The notes: generated from the letters alone by a model not told the origin. Positions 36,903-45,855 are shown, numbered from the stretch's first letter. The stretch is 64,000 nt of DNA from Catenulispora sp. GP43 (GCF_041260665.1 NZ_JBGCCT010000005.1:310001-374000), one strand, 5' to 3'. Numbers and translations are program-made.

Positions 36903-39599
36903 ATGAGCGTGCCCGACACGGCCGAGCCGTGGCCGCTGGTCGGGCGTGATCTGGAGCTGGCCTGCTTCGACGCGGTCTGGGCCGCGCGGGGGCGTCAGGG
37001 CGTGGTGATCCACGGGCCGGCCGGGATCGGGAAGTCGCGGCTGGCCGAGGAGTTCCTGCCGCGCGCGGTGCGGGCCGGGTTCGAGGCCGGGCGCGCCACG
37101 GCTTCGGCGCCGGCGGCCGCTGTGCCGCTCGGCGCCATCGCGCACCTCATTCCGCCGGGCGTGGACCTGGCCGATCCGGTGCGGGGGTTCGCCGCCGTGG
37201 CGCGGGAGCTGGCCGGGGCGCGCGGGGAGCGGCGCTGGGTGCTGCTCGTCGACGACCTGCAGTGGCTCGACGCGGCCTCGGCCGTGCTGCTGCGGCAGCT
37301 CATGGACGCCGGGGTGGTGCGGCTGATCGGCACGGTGCGCAGCGGTGAGCCGGTCGGTGAGGCGGTCGGGGCGCTGTGCGGGCGCGACGCGGTCCACCGC
37401 ATCGACCTGGAGCCGTTCGACGTCCGGGCCACCGAGCAGGCGCTTCAGGCGGCGCTCGGCGGCCCGGTGGTCCGGCGCACCGTCGAGGATCTGCAGGAGG
37501 CCTCCGGCGGCAACATCCTGTTTCTCAGGGAGCTGGTACTCGGCGCGCTCGCCGCCGGAAGCCTCGTGCACGACGGCGAGATCTGGGAGCAGACCGGCCC
37601 GTTCGCCGCCGGGACGCGCCGGCTGACCGAGATGATCGACGCCCGCCTGTCCGCCGCGCCGGTCCGGGCCCGGCCCGCGCTGGAGCTGCTGGCGCTGTGC
37701 GAACCGGTCCCGGTCGCCGACGTGCTGGCGGCCACCGACCTGGACACGCTGACCGCGCTGGAGGAGTCCGGGCTGGTGCGGGTGGTCATCAGCCACCGCC
37801 GGACCACCGTCGCGCTGGCGCATCCCCTGTACGGCGAGGCTCTGCGGGCGGGTATCTCGCTGCTGCGGCGCACCAGGCTGCTGCTGGACCAGATCGAGCG
37901 GACCAGGGCCGCGGGCGGCCGGCGGGCCGACGACACCCGCCGCATGGCCGCCTGGCAGCTGGCGGCGACCGGCACCGCCGACCCGGCTCTGCTCGTCGAG
38001 GCGGCGGCGCTGTCCCGGTACGCCCACGACTACGCGCAGACCAAGACCCTCCTGGAATCGCTTCGCGAGGAGGACCAGACCACCGCGACCCGCCTGGCGC
38101 TCGGCGAGGCGCTGTTCGAACTCGGGGCCCCAGTGGGTGCCGAGGCCGTGCTGGCGGCCGCCGACGCCGGAGCCCGCGACGACCAGGAGAAGCTGGCGGT
38201 CGCGGTGGTCCGGTCCTGGAACCTGTTCTGGGGCGCCGGCCGGACCAAGGACGCGCTGGCGCAGATCGCCGACGCCGACGCCACCATGACCGGCCCCGAG
38301 AGCCGCAGGATGCTGCGGTACCACCAGGCCTCGATCCGGCTGTCCGACGGCGACCCGTCGGCGCTCGCGCTCCTGGATGACATGCCCGAGATGCCTGACA
38401 TGCCCGACGAGGCCGGGGACCACGGCGACCCGACGGGCTGGCTGACCGCGGCCATGATGAAGTCGATGGGCCTGACGATGCTCGGGCGCACGGCGGACGC
38501 CTCGGCGTGGGCCGAGCACTCCTATCGGACGCATCTCGACATCGCCGGGCGGGCCCTGTACCCGCACCCGTCCGCGCAGCTCATCTCGCTGTCGGTGGCC
38601 CTGCGCGACGCCGGGCGGTTCACCGAGGCGCGGGCGGCGGGCGAACTCGCCCACTCCAAGCTCGGGACGTCGGCGACCCAGCTGACCCGCACCTGGGTCG
38701 CCTTCAGCCGCGGCCAGATCGAGCTGGCCTGCGGACACCCGGCGACCGCGCGCCGCTGGTTCGCCGAAACCGTGCGGCGGGCCCGCTCCCAGGGGCAGAT
38801 CAGGCCCCTGAATCCGGGACTCAACGGACTGGCGGTGGCCGCCGCGCTGCGCGGCGACCTGGCCGCCGCCGAGCGGGCGGCCGACCGGGCGCGGCAGTAT
38901 CCGGCGTTCGGCATCTGCGGGGAGTTCGGGGCCCTGGCCCAGGCCTGGCTGCGGGTCGGCCGAGGGGATCTGCCCGGCGCGCGCAGGGAGCTGATCGAGG
39001 GCGCGCAGCGGTCCCGGGCCGTCGGGAACGTCCCGATGGCGGCGTGGCTGCTGACGGACCTGGCGCGTCTCGGCGGCGCGCAGACGGCCCTGGAGTGGCT
39101 GACGGAGCTCGCCGCGACCGCGCAGGGGCAGCTGGTCCCGGCCGTGACGGAGCTGGCGCGGGCGCTCGCCGCCGACGATCCCGAGCGGCTGCTGGCGTCC
39201 TCGCGCGAACTGGCGGCGATGGGCGCCGATCTGTACGCGGCCGAGGCGGCGAGCGCGGCGGCCGGGGCGTTCCGGCGGGTCGGGAGCCCGCGGCGGGCGC
39301 CGGTGGCGGCGCGTCTGGCCGCGGACCTGGCGGTGCTGTGCGAGGGGGCGCGGACGCCGTTGACCGCCGCGGAGGCGGCGGCGCCTTTGACGGCCCGGCA
39401 GCGGGACATCGCGGTGCTCGCGGCGGCAGGGGTGGCGAGCAAGGACATCGCGGCGCAGTTGCACTTGTCGGTGCGGACGGTGGAGAACCATCTGCAGAAC
39501 GCCTATGCGCGGCTCGGTGTGACGACGCGGGGCGAGTTGGCTTCTGCGCTGGGGGATCAGGGCTCCGGGGCGCTGGAATCCTTGAGTACGGCTACTTGA
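36903..39599 (+). CDS. LuxR-family transcriptional regulator, LAL type
   Basis: An 898-residue LAL regulator: ATPase domain with Walker A HGPAGIGKSRLAEEF (about residues 31-45) and Walker-B-like WVLLVDDLQWLDAAS, a long helical repeat region, and a C-terminal LuxR helix-turn-helix (PLTARQRDIAVLAAAGVASK then VENHLQNAYARLGV). GGAGG 5 bases before ATG at 36903 fixes the start; GTG at 36888 is an alternative. It lies 75 bases after the toxin gene on the same strand and ends in a repeated CTTGAGTAC element. Its target is unknown. Confidence 0.9.
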   Translation: MSVPDTAEPWPLVGRDLELACFDAVWAARGRQGVVIHGPAGIGKSRLAEEFLPRAVRAGFEAGRATASAPAAAVPLGAIAHLIPPGVDLADPVRGFAAVARELAGARGERRWVLLVDDLQWLDAASAVLLRQLMDAGVVRLIGTVRSGEPVGEAVGALCGRDAVHRIDLEPFDVRATEQALQAALGGPVVRRTVEDLQEASGGNILFLRELVLGALAAGSLVHDGEIWEQTGPFAAGTRRLTEMIDARLSAAPVRARPALELLALCEPVPVADVLAATDLDTLTALEESGLVRVVISHRRTTVALAHPLYGEALRAGISLLRRTRLLLDQIERTRAAGGRRADDTRRMAAWQLAATGTADPALLVEAAALSRYAHDYAQTKTLLESLREEDQTTATRLALGEALFELGAPVGAEAVLAAADAGARDDQEKLAVAVVRSWNLFWGAGRTKDALAQIADADATMTGPESRRMLRYHQASIRLSDGDPSALALLDDMPEMPDMPDEAGDHGDPTGWLTAAMMKSMGLTMLGRTADASAWAEHSYRTHLDIAGRALYPHPSAQLISLSVALRDAGRFTEARAAGELAHSKLGTSATQLTRTWVAFSRGQIELACGHPATARRWFAETVRRARSQGQIRPLNPGLNGLAVAAALRGDLAAAERAADRARQYPAFGICGEFGALAQAWLRVGRGDLPGARRELIEGAQRSRAVGNVPMAAWLLTDLARLGGAQTALEWLTELAATAQGQLVPAVTELARALAADDPERLLASSRELAAMGADLYAAEAASAAAGAFRRVGSPRRAPVAARLAADLAVLCEGARTPLTAAEAAAPLTARQRDIAVLAAAGVASKDIAAQLHLSVRTVENHLQNAYARLGVTTRGELASALGDQGSGALESLSTAT

Positions 39600-39631
39600 G
39601 TACCGACCACTTGAGTACCGATTACTCAAGT
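39581..39631 (+). repeat. CTTGAGTAC repeats and inverted repeat at the LAL gene end
   Basis: CTTGAGTAC occurs at 39581, 39595 and 39610; the first two lie within or across the LAL stop. The third pairs with TACTCAAGT (39623-39631) as ACTTGAGTA/TACTCAAGT, a 9-bp inverted repeat with a 5-base loop. It may be a terminator, a processed end, or an operator for the small transcript downstream. Confidence 0.7.
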
Positions 39632-39693
39632 GCCCTGAACGGCGCGATGGTCGACTTCTTTCCGTACCCCTTGGGACTCACGGGGCGGAGGAG

Positions 39694-39735
39694 GTGACCG
39701 CTGTGGCCATGAAGAAGGACATCATCTGGGACTGA
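39694..39735 (+). CDS. Tiny ORF before a strong terminator (8-13 aa)
   Basis: GTG at 39694, GTG at 39703 and ATG at 39709 share a frame that ends in TGA at 39733-39735; the shortest form is MKKDIIWD. GGCGGAGGAGG lies just upstream. A second mini-ORF (ATG 39647) encodes MVDFFPYPLGLTGRRR and its TGA overlaps the GTG at 39694. Either could be a leader peptide. The only support is the ribosome site, the overlap and the terminator that follows. Confidence 0.25.
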   Translation: MTAVAMKKDIIWD

Positions 39736-39757
39736 CGCCGTGTGTGGCGTGCGTCTG

Positions 39758-39796
39758 GGCTGGGCCGCGATGCGGGTGGGACCTCGCGGCCCAGCC
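39758..39796 (+). terminator. Strong intrinsic terminator
   Basis: GGCTGGGCCGCGA and TCGCGGCCCAGCC form a perfect 13-bp stem with a 13-base loop, followed by GTTTTCC. It ends plus-strand transcription coming from the LAL gene or from the short transcript just upstream, before the convergent Q-rich gene. Confidence 0.85.
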
Positions 39797-39815
39797 GTTT
39801 TCCGTGCTCGGTTAC

Positions 39816-41180
39816 TCAGTAACCCTGCTGCTGTTGCTGCTGTTGCTGCTGTTGGACGGCGAGGATCGCCTGGACCTTCTGGCCCTGCTTGGTGGGCATC
39901 ATGGTCGCGACCATCGAGCCGTCGGTGAAGTGCAGCTCGGCGCGCGGGGTGCGGCCGTGCAGCGCGGCGTCCTTGGTGCCCTCGGTCCGCACGCCGGCGA
40001 TGAGGGTGCGCGGCACGGCGTGCACCAGGCGCATGGACGAGCCGCCGGCGCGCCCGGCGCGGAAGACGAGGTAGCGCCGGTCGGTGAGCACGCCCCAGGA
40101 GCCGGGACCGTAGTCCTCGCGGGTGGCGCGCGCGAACCGGATGAACCAGCCGGCCTGGCTGTCCCACCCGCCGAGGAAGACCGGCCCGGCGAGCTTGCGG
40201 TTGAGGGCCTCGACGCTCTTCTCGGCGATGCGCTCGTTCATCGCGTCCATGGGATTCAGCGCCCACTTCAGGCCCTTGTTCATCTTCTTGTCGGCGCGGC
40301 TGATGCCGCCCAGGACCCGGTGCTGGCCCTCGATGGCGATCATGAGCTCGCGCGGGGTCTCGGGGATGGTGTCGTCGAGCTTGAGGATGAAGCCGTAGTA
40401 GACGCTCTCGCCGGGCTCGAGGAAGGGGGCGGCGCCGTCGACGAGGCGGTCGCGTGGCGTGGCGAGGTTTGGCGGGGGCGGGAAGCTGGTGAGCTGAGGC
40501 TGGGCCTGAGGCTGGGGCTGCTGGGGGAGGTAGGCGGGGGCAGGGGGCTGCTGCCAGCCCTGGTTCGGGGCGGCAGGGGGCGCTTGGTAGGGCGCGGGCT
40601 GCTGCCAGGGCTGGTTGGGGGCGGCCGGCGGGGCCGGGTACTGCTGGGCGGCGGGCTGCTGCCAGGCCGGGGCGGGAGGTGCTGCGGGCGGCTGCTGCCA
40701 GGCGGGGGCGGCAAGGGGGGCCTGCGGTGCGGCGGGGGCGGGTTGCTGCCACGCGGGAGCCTGCGGCACATCGGCGGGCTGCTGCCAGGCGGGGGCCTGC
40801 GGCACATCGGCGGGCTGCTGCCAGGCGGGGGCCTGCGGCGACTGCGACTGCTGCCACGCCGGTGCAGCAGAAGCCTCAGCTGGCTGCTGCCAAGCGGCGG
40901 CCGGAGCCTGCGGCGCGGCGGGCTGCTGCCACCCCGGATTCGCCGCCGGATACTGCTGCCCCTGCCCCTGCTGCTGTTGCTGCTGTTCCTGCCACCCCTG
41001 CGGCGCCACATAAGGCTGCTGATACTGCTGCTGCGGCGCGTGGGCCTTCTTCCCCGATCCGTACGGATTCACCGGCTGCCCGGGATACGGCGGCGGCGCC
41101 TGGTACTGCTGCTGCGGCGGCTCGTTCTGCGGCTGCCACTGCGGTGCGGGTTGGCCGTACTGCGGTTCGGGCTGATTCAT
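39816..41180 (-). CDS. Q/P-rich repeat protein with conserved C-terminal domain, unknown
   Basis: A 454-residue protein in two parts. Residues 1-235 are low complexity, dominated by Gln, Pro, Ala, Tyr and Trp, with an AWQQP unit repeated about a dozen times (two copies of AWQQPADVPQAP are adjacent). Residues about 240-440 form a folded-looking domain (LEPGESVYYGFILKLDD, WGVLTDRRYLVFRAGRAG, LHFTDGSMVATMMPTK) resembling PH-like proteins that carry similar prion-like N-termini in actinomycetes. It ends in ten consecutive Gln before Gly-Tyr. No signal peptide. A protein-interaction or condensate role is inferred. Confidence 0.8.
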   Translation of the reverse strand: MNQPEPQYGQPAPQWQPQNEPPQQQYQAPPPYPGQPVNPYGSGKKAHAPQQQYQQPYVAPQGWQEQQQQQQGQGQQYPAANPGWQQPAAPQAPAAAWQQPAEASAAPAWQQSQSPQAPAWQQPADVPQAPAWQQPADVPQAPAWQQPAPAAPQAPLAAPAWQQPPAAPPAPAWQQPAAQQYPAPPAAPNQPWQQPAPYQAPPAAPNQGWQQPPAPAYLPQQPQPQAQPQLTSFPPPPNLATPRDRLVDGAAPFLEPGESVYYGFILKLDDTIPETPRELMIAIEGQHRVLGGISRADKKMNKGLKWALNPMDAMNERIAEKSVEALNRKLAGPVFLGGWDSQAGWFIRFARATREDYGPGSWGVLTDRRYLVFRAGRAGGSSMRLVHAVPRTLIAGVRTEGTKDAALHGRTPRAELHFTDGSMVATMMPTKQGQKVQAILAVQQQQQQQQQQGY

Positions 41181-41270
41181 GCGTCCCCCATGGCTTCGGA
41201 TATGCGTGCCAAGGGTAGGGCCCGGCGGGCCCTCGAGCCAGGGGCTTGATGCAGGGGGTTCGCGAGTGGG

Positions 41271-41900
41271 CTAGTCGGGGCGGCCGAAGGCTCTGATCTC
41301 CTCGATCTGCTTCGGTGTCAGCTTCGCGGGCTTCTCGCCGCGTTCCAGTTTCGCGGCGTGGACGTGCCGTTCGATGTCCGTCGCCGGGGTGCCGGTGTCG
41401 CCGGCGTCCGTGAAGTTCGAGATGGCTGCCAGGACGTGGCGCATGATCTCGCCCGCTCGGTTCTTCGGCATGCCGGCGACGATCCACACGTTCTTCGGGC
41501 CCGCTATGCGTCCGGTCTCGCGTTCGATCGCCGTGGTGATGCGGGCGACGGTGTCGGTTTCCTCGCCGGGTTCGCCCGCCGGTTGGAGGACCACGTACAT
41601 CTCGATCAGCCAGCCGTGTTCCGCGTCGTGGACCGGGACGGCTGCCGCCTCGGCGACGTCCTCGACGGTCAGGGCCGCCGCCTCCAGGTGCTTGGCGCTC
41701 AGCTGGTGGCCGGCGACGTTGATCACGTCGTCGACCGGTCCGCGGACGGCTGCGCCGGAGGAGGCGGGAGCAGCCCGGGATGCCGCTCCGCGCTCCGTTT
41801 TGCGCCGCAGATGCGAACGCGGGTGTGCGGGACGGACCGCTCCCGCGGCCCGTCCCGGCGTCCGCACACCGCGCCCGGTGGCTCTGGCCCGACCGCTCAT
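41271..41900 (-). pseudogene. Acetyl-CoA synthetase C-terminal remnant
   Basis: A 209-codon frame whose last 150 residues match the C-terminal domain of acyl/acetyl-CoA synthetases: GPVDDVINVAGHQLSAKHLE, AAAVPVHDAEHG, then the A10 region MPKNRAGEIMRHVLAAI. The adenylation Lys (PKTRSGK in intact enzymes) is Glu here, and the large ATP-binding N-terminal domain is absent, replaced by about 55 Arg/Ala-rich residues with no similarity. Its ATG overlaps the SatP stop (ATGA), fitting a former satP-acs operon. It cannot activate acetate; it may still be translated. Confidence 0.7.
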
Positions 41901-42517
41901 CGCGGCCAGGTGGGGAGCAGGGTCTTGCCGTGCGTGGCGTTCACCACCGCGGCCGACGAGGCGTACCAGGCGACCACCGCCGTGACGATGCCGAGCCACC
42001 CGCCCACCTTGGTCATCGTGTCCGGGGCCGGCAGGCTGTTCTGGAACGCGCCGATCGCCAGGAACAGGAAGGTGAGGGTCAGCAGCACGAACACTGCCAG
42101 CACCGCCAGGTTCGTCTTCAGGGCCGCCAGCGTCATGTACAGGGTGAAGATGCACCAGGCGAGCAGGAACAGCCCGACAGCCTGGTGGATGTCGCCCGCG
42201 CCCCGGGGCGTCAGCTTGACCAGCGCCCAGTAGCTGAGCCAGAACGCGCCGAAGGAGGCGAACGCGGTGGCACCGAAGGTGTTTCCGCGCCTGAACTCCC
42301 ACATACCGGCCAACAGCTGCGTGATGCCGCCGTAGAACAAGGCCAAAGCCAGCACGACGTGCACCGCGCCGGTCTCCTTGATGAGGTTCGCGTTCAGGAA
42401 GCTGAGCACGAACGTGGTCATGGCGAAGCCGGCGAGTCCGAGTGGGGCGGGATCGGCGATTCCCGAGACGGGGGGCGCCGGAGGCGCCGGCCGACCGGTA
42501 GGTGTCGTCTCGCTCAT
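41897..42517 (-). CDS. satP: Acetate uptake transporter, SatP/YaaH family
   Basis: A 206-residue six-helix membrane protein of the GPR1/FUN34/SatP acetate-succinate channel family. The signature NPAPLGL-type motif appears as ADPAPLGLAGFAMTTFVLSFLNANL near the N-terminus, followed by ALFYGGITQLLAGMWEFRRGNTFGATAFASFGAFWLSY. AAGGAG 7 bases before this ATG fixes the start; 12 further in-frame residues upstream have no ribosome site. It is coupled to the acyl-CoA-synthetase remnant, matching acetate import plus activation. Confidence 0.93.
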   Translation of the reverse strand: MSETTPTGRPAPPAPPVSGIADPAPLGLAGFAMTTFVLSFLNANLIKETGAVHVVLALALFYGGITQLLAGMWEFRRGNTFGATAFASFGAFWLSYWALVKLTPRGAGDIHQAVGLFLLAWCIFTLYMTLAALKTNLAVLAVFVLLTLTFLFLAIGAFQNSLPAPDTMTKVGGWLGIVTAVVAWYASSAAVVNATHGKTLLPTWPR

Positions 42518-42652
42518 TTCGCGACTCCTTCCTACAGGGGAAGGGACAGACATATCTGCTGAATAAAGGATAGAACGGTCATCCGCGAAAGAGTAGTGCT
42601 GAGCGTTTTCACCAGGGTGCGTACGCGTATGTCGTCCGGCGCCGAGCGTGGT

Positions 42653-42994
42653 CTAAGCGCTGACGTGCTCTTCCACGACCCACGACCGAGTGGCCGAACG
42701 GTCCAGGAATCGCGCCTCGTCCTCGGCGACGCCCGAGCCCTCCGCGAGCACGAGCGACAGCCAGGTGCGGCGCGCGGCCTCGTCCACGAACTCCATCCGG
42801 GTCATCACGTCGAAGTCGGCGGGGAATCCGCGTTCGTCGGCTTCGGGGAGGTAGGCGCGGACGTAGCGGTCCGGTGTCGGGGCCAGGCTGAGGATCAGCG
42901 GGACGTGGTGGTTCTCGTAGTAGTCGACCAGCTCGGCGCGGCTGAGGCCGGCTCGGGCCTTGAGGAGGGCTATTGAGGTGATCATGGCTGCCAT
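42653..42994 (-). CDS. EthD-domain protein
   Basis: A 113-residue ferredoxin-like-fold protein of the EthD/dimeric alpha-beta barrel group. The N-terminal ITSIALLKARAGLSRAELVDYYENHHVPLI (about residues 5-34) is characteristic, with the His pair in NHHVP. Members occur with ring-modifying or ether-degrading enzymes, mostly of unknown activity. Starts at ATG 42994 or 42985. No operon partner is evident. Confidence 0.8.
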   Translation of the reverse strand: MAAMITSIALLKARAGLSRAELVDYYENHHVPLILSLAPTPDRYVRAYLPEADERGFPADFDVMTRMEFVDEAARRTWLSLVLAEGSGVAEDEARFLDRSATRSWVVEEHVSA

Positions 42995-43046
42995 TCTGGT
43001 GAGTTTCCGGCGGAGCGCCTTTCGTTAGAACCTCTCACGCTTCCTA

Positions 43047-43073
43047 TTGACTCTCGCGTGCGACGGTTATAAC
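43047..43073 (+). promoter_or_regulatory. Promoter-like sequence
   Basis: TTGACT (43047-43052) and TATAAC (43068-43073) with a 15-base spacer, in an AT-richer gap upstream of the secreted SRPBCC gene. GTTAGAA (43024-43030) and TTCTAAC (43074-43080) flank it as an inverted repeat and could bind a regulator. The spacer is shorter than the optimum. Confidence 0.4.
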
Positions 43074-43113
43074 TTCTAACTCAAGCGATAGCAGCTAACT
43101 GAGGAGCCGTACC

Positions 43114-43773
43114 ATGACCGCCGTCCGCCGCCCCGCCCGCCTCCGCAGCACCCTGCTCGCGCTCCCGCTCGCCGCCACCGCGCTGGTCGGCGGCCTCGCC
43201 GCACCGGCCCAGGCGCAGGCGCAGGCGCAACCGCAAGCGCAGGCCGCCGCGCAGCGGCCCCTGACCTGCCAGGGCCAGGGCATCGACCCCACCGCGCAGC
43301 TGCACTACCAGACGCAGATCTTCATCAAGGCCCCGCTGAGCACCGTGTGGCGCGTCCATACCGACGTCGCGGCCTGGCCGCGGTGGCAGCGCGCGGTGAG
43401 CACCATGGAGCCGCTGACGCCGGGCCGGCTGCGCCCCGGATCGCAGTTCCGCTGGACGACGCCGGCCCCGGCCACCGCCTCGACGCCGGCGACCACGCTG
43501 GTCGTCACCTCCACGGTCCAGGACGTCCGCCCCGGCCAGTGCATCCGCTGGATGGGCCCGGCGATCGGCGACGGCCTGCGCATCGACCGCGGCACCCACG
43601 TCTGGAACTTCATCAAGGTCCCCGGCGGCGTGATCGTCCGGACCGAGGAGAGCTGGACCGGCGCGCAGATCGAGGCCGACCCGGCCACCGCGATCCGGTA
43701 TCTGGCGCCGGGGCTGGACGAGTGGCTGGCCGACCTCAAGGCCCGGGCCGAGGCCCAGGCCTGTCACCACTGA
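43114..43773 (+). CDS. Secreted SRPBCC-family protein
   Basis: A 219-residue exported protein. The signal peptide (about residues 1-33) ends in AAPAQA and is followed by an Ala-Gln repeat (AQAQAQPQAQAAAQ). The rest is a START/polyketide-cyclase-like fold: IFIKAPLSTVWRVHTDVAAW PRWQ, then VVTSTVQDVRPGQCIRWMGP and a C-terminal helix. TGAGGAGC lies before the ATG. Secreted members of this superfamily are unusual; it may bind a hydrophobic ligand outside the cell. Confidence 0.85.
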   Translation: MTAVRRPARLRSTLLALPLAATALVGGLAAPAQAQAQAQPQAQAAAQRPLTCQGQGIDPTAQLHYQTQIFIKAPLSTVWRVHTDVAAWPRWQRAVSTMEPLTPGRLRPGSQFRWTTPAPATASTPATTLVVTSTVQDVRPGQCIRWMGPAIGDGLRIDRGTHVWNFIKVPGGVIVRTEESWTGAQIEADPATAIRYLAPGLDEWLADLKARAEAQACHH

Positions 43774-43782
43774 AGCGGCCGC

Positions 43783-45855
43783 CTACACCAAATCAGGCTG
43801 CTGCCACTCCTCGCCGAGCACGTGCTCGGCCAGGAACGCCCGCACCGTCTCGTACCAGAGCTTCGACTCCTGCGGTCGCAGGATCCAGTGGTTCTCGTCC
43901 GGGAAGTACAGGAACTTCGCCTCCTTGCCCCGCCGCTGCAGGTCCTGCCACTGCCACAGCGCGTTCGACACCGGCACCCGGTAGTCGTTGTCGCCGTGGA
44001 TGACCAGCATCGGGGAGGTGACGTTGTCCGCGTACAGATGCGGCGACCAGCGCAGGGCGTGCTCGGGCCGGAGCATGACGTCGCCGTACGCCTGCCGGAA
44101 GAACCACGGCACGTCCGAGACCGTGCGCAGCGAGGCGTTCCAGACGCCGGCGTGCGAGATCAGGGCTTTGAAACGCCCGGTCTGCGTGGCGATCCAGTTG
44201 GTCAGGTAGCCGCCGAACGAGGCGCCCATGGCCGCCGTGCGCGTGCCGTCGATGTCCGGCCGGTCGATCACGGCGTCGGTGGCGGCCATGATGTCGTGGA
44301 ACGGGACCCCGCTGCCCTCGCCCTTGCCGCGGTCGACGAACGTCTGGCCGTAGCCGGTGGACAGCGAGTAGTCCGGCAGCAGGACGGCATATCCGCGCTG
44401 CACCAGCACCCACGGATTGGCGCGCCAGCTCCAGGAGTTGCTGCTCATCAGCGGGCCGCCGTGGATCCACACCACCAGCGGGGCCGGGCCCTCGGCGGTG
44501 TTCGGCAGCACCAGCCGGGAGTGGATGACCGTGCCGTCCTCGGCGGTCGCGGTCACCTCCTCGACCCAGCCGGGCAGCCGCACCGTGTCGCCGGGCGCCG
44601 ACAGCAGAACCGGTTCCTGGTCCTCGGCCGCGGCGTCCAGGCGGACCGGACGCGGGGTGGCGTCGACGGCGGTGCGGATCGCGAACAGGGTCCGGCCGTC
44701 GGGGGAGACCTGAAGGCCGGTGTACGCCGCGCGGTCGCCGGTGAGCCGGGTGACCTCGCCGCCGACCAGGTCCACCTTGAACACCGGCGCGCGGCCGAGC
44801 TGGTCGGCGGTGAAGTAGAGGGCTGAGGAGTCCGGCGCCCACACCAGGCCCTGCGGCCACAGGTCCAGACGCTCGGCCAGGGCCCGGCTCGGGCCGCCGG
44901 CCAGCGGCTGGAGGTGGATGGTGGGCTTGCCGGCCGCGTCGAAGGTGGCGGATTCGCTGCGGACGAAGGCGACGGTGGTGTCGTCGGGGGAGATGGTCGG
45001 GTCGAAGTGCTGGTGTCCCGGGTCGCCGGCGAACAGGGCCGACTTCCCGGAGTCGACGTCGAGCACCCGCAGTTCGGCGGCGTGCTCGCTGTTCGCGAGG
45101 GCGGCCGTGATGCCGTAGACGACCTTCGAGCCGTCGGAGGTGACGGCGAAGGAGTCCACCGCCGGCCCGAGGTCCCCGGTGGCGTCGCGCAGCTCCAGCT
45201 TTCCGTCCGGACCGGGGGCCTCGGCCGCGAACAGGCGGATCCCGTCCGGGCCGATCTGCGTGTCGAACTGCCGGACCCACGCCTGGGTGTGCAGGATCGC
45301 GGTGACGTTCGCGTCCTTGCGGGCCTTGCGGCGCGCCGCGTCGTCTTCGAGGTCCCCGGCCTGCGGCATGACCTTGGCCGCCAGGACGATCCGGCCGGTC
45401 TTCGCGGCGACCTGGACCCTCCCGATCCCGGCCGGCGGCGCCGCCAGCAGCCGGGCCTCGCCGCCGCGCGCCGGCAGCAGCCACAGGCCCTGGCCGCCGC
45501 CGTTCTCGGTGTCGCCGCCGTCCTGCGCGTCCGGGTCGGTGCGCTTGGCGGCGAACAACAGCGAGCCGTCGGGCAGGAACGCCGGGGCCGACTCGCCGGC
45601 CGCCGACCGGGTCAGCCGGAACGGGGCGCCGCCGTCGCGGTCCACGTCCCAGATCGAGGAGACGTGCTTCTTGCCGTCCGGTGACAGATGCTGCACCCCG
45701 ACCACGAGACGGCTGCCGTCCGGGGCCAGTGCGAGGCCGCCGACTCTGGGGATCTCCATGAATCGCGCCAGGTCTTCGAAGGGGCTCTCGTCGTCGAGAA
45801 GGATCTCGTCGTCGGCCGGCTGGGTGGGTTCGGTGTCCGCTATGTGCTCAGTCAT
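43783..45855 (-). CDS. S9-family (prolyl oligopeptidase) serine peptidase
   Basis: A 690-residue S9 peptidase of the acylaminoacyl-peptidase/dipeptidyl-peptidase group. The N-terminal two thirds is a beta-propeller with repeated blades (GGLALAPDGSRLVVGVQHL, FDPTISPDDTTVAFVRSES, TGLQVSPDGRTLFAIRT). The catalytic domain has WIHGGPLMSSNSWSW, the nucleophile in GASFGGYLTNW, Asp in HGDNDYRVPV and His in PDENHWI. No signal peptide, so cytoplasmic. The start lacks an obvious ribosome site. Confidence 0.92.
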   Translation of the reverse strand: MTEHIADTEPTQPADDEILLDDESPFEDLARFMEIPRVGGLALAPDGSRLVVGVQHLSPDGKKHVSSIWDVDRDGGAPFRLTRSAAGESAPAFLPDGSLLFAAKRTDPDAQDGGDTENGGGQGLWLLPARGGEARLLAAPPAGIGRVQVAAKTGRIVLAAKVMPQAGDLEDDAARRKARKDANVTAILHTQAWVRQFDTQIGPDGIRLFAAEAPGPDGKLELRDATGDLGPAVDSFAVTSDGSKVVYGITAALANSEHAAELRVLDVDSGKSALFAGDPGHQHFDPTISPDDTTVAFVRSESATFDAAGKPTIHLQPLAGGPSRALAERLDLWPQGLVWAPDSSALYFTADQLGRAPVFKVDLVGGEVTRLTGDRAAYTGLQVSPDGRTLFAIRTAVDATPRPVRLDAAAEDQEPVLLSAPGDTVRLPGWVEEVTATAEDGTVIHSRLVLPNTAEGPAPLVVWIHGGPLMSSNSWSWRANPWVLVQRGYAVLLPDYSLSTGYGQTFVDRGKGEGSGVPFHDIMAATDAVIDRPDIDGTRTAAMGASFGGYLTNWIATQTGRFKALISHAGVWNASLRTVSDVPWFFRQAYGDVMLRPEHALRWSPHLYADNVTSPMLVIHGDNDYRVPVSNALWQWQDLQRRGKEAKFLYFPDENHWILRPQESKLWYETVRAFLAEHVLGEEWQQPDLV

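Noticed and set aside
36879..39629. 916-codon minus-strand open frame antisense to the second LAL gene
   Set aside because: Composition is Arg/Gly/Gln-rich with no motifs, and the plus strand holds a complete LAL regulator with Walker and HTH motifs.
40640..40900. Regularly spaced repeats resembling a small CRISPR array
   Set aside because: The repeats are in-frame codons for AWQQP units of a coding gene; spacing and unit sequence vary and there are no unique spacers or cas genes.
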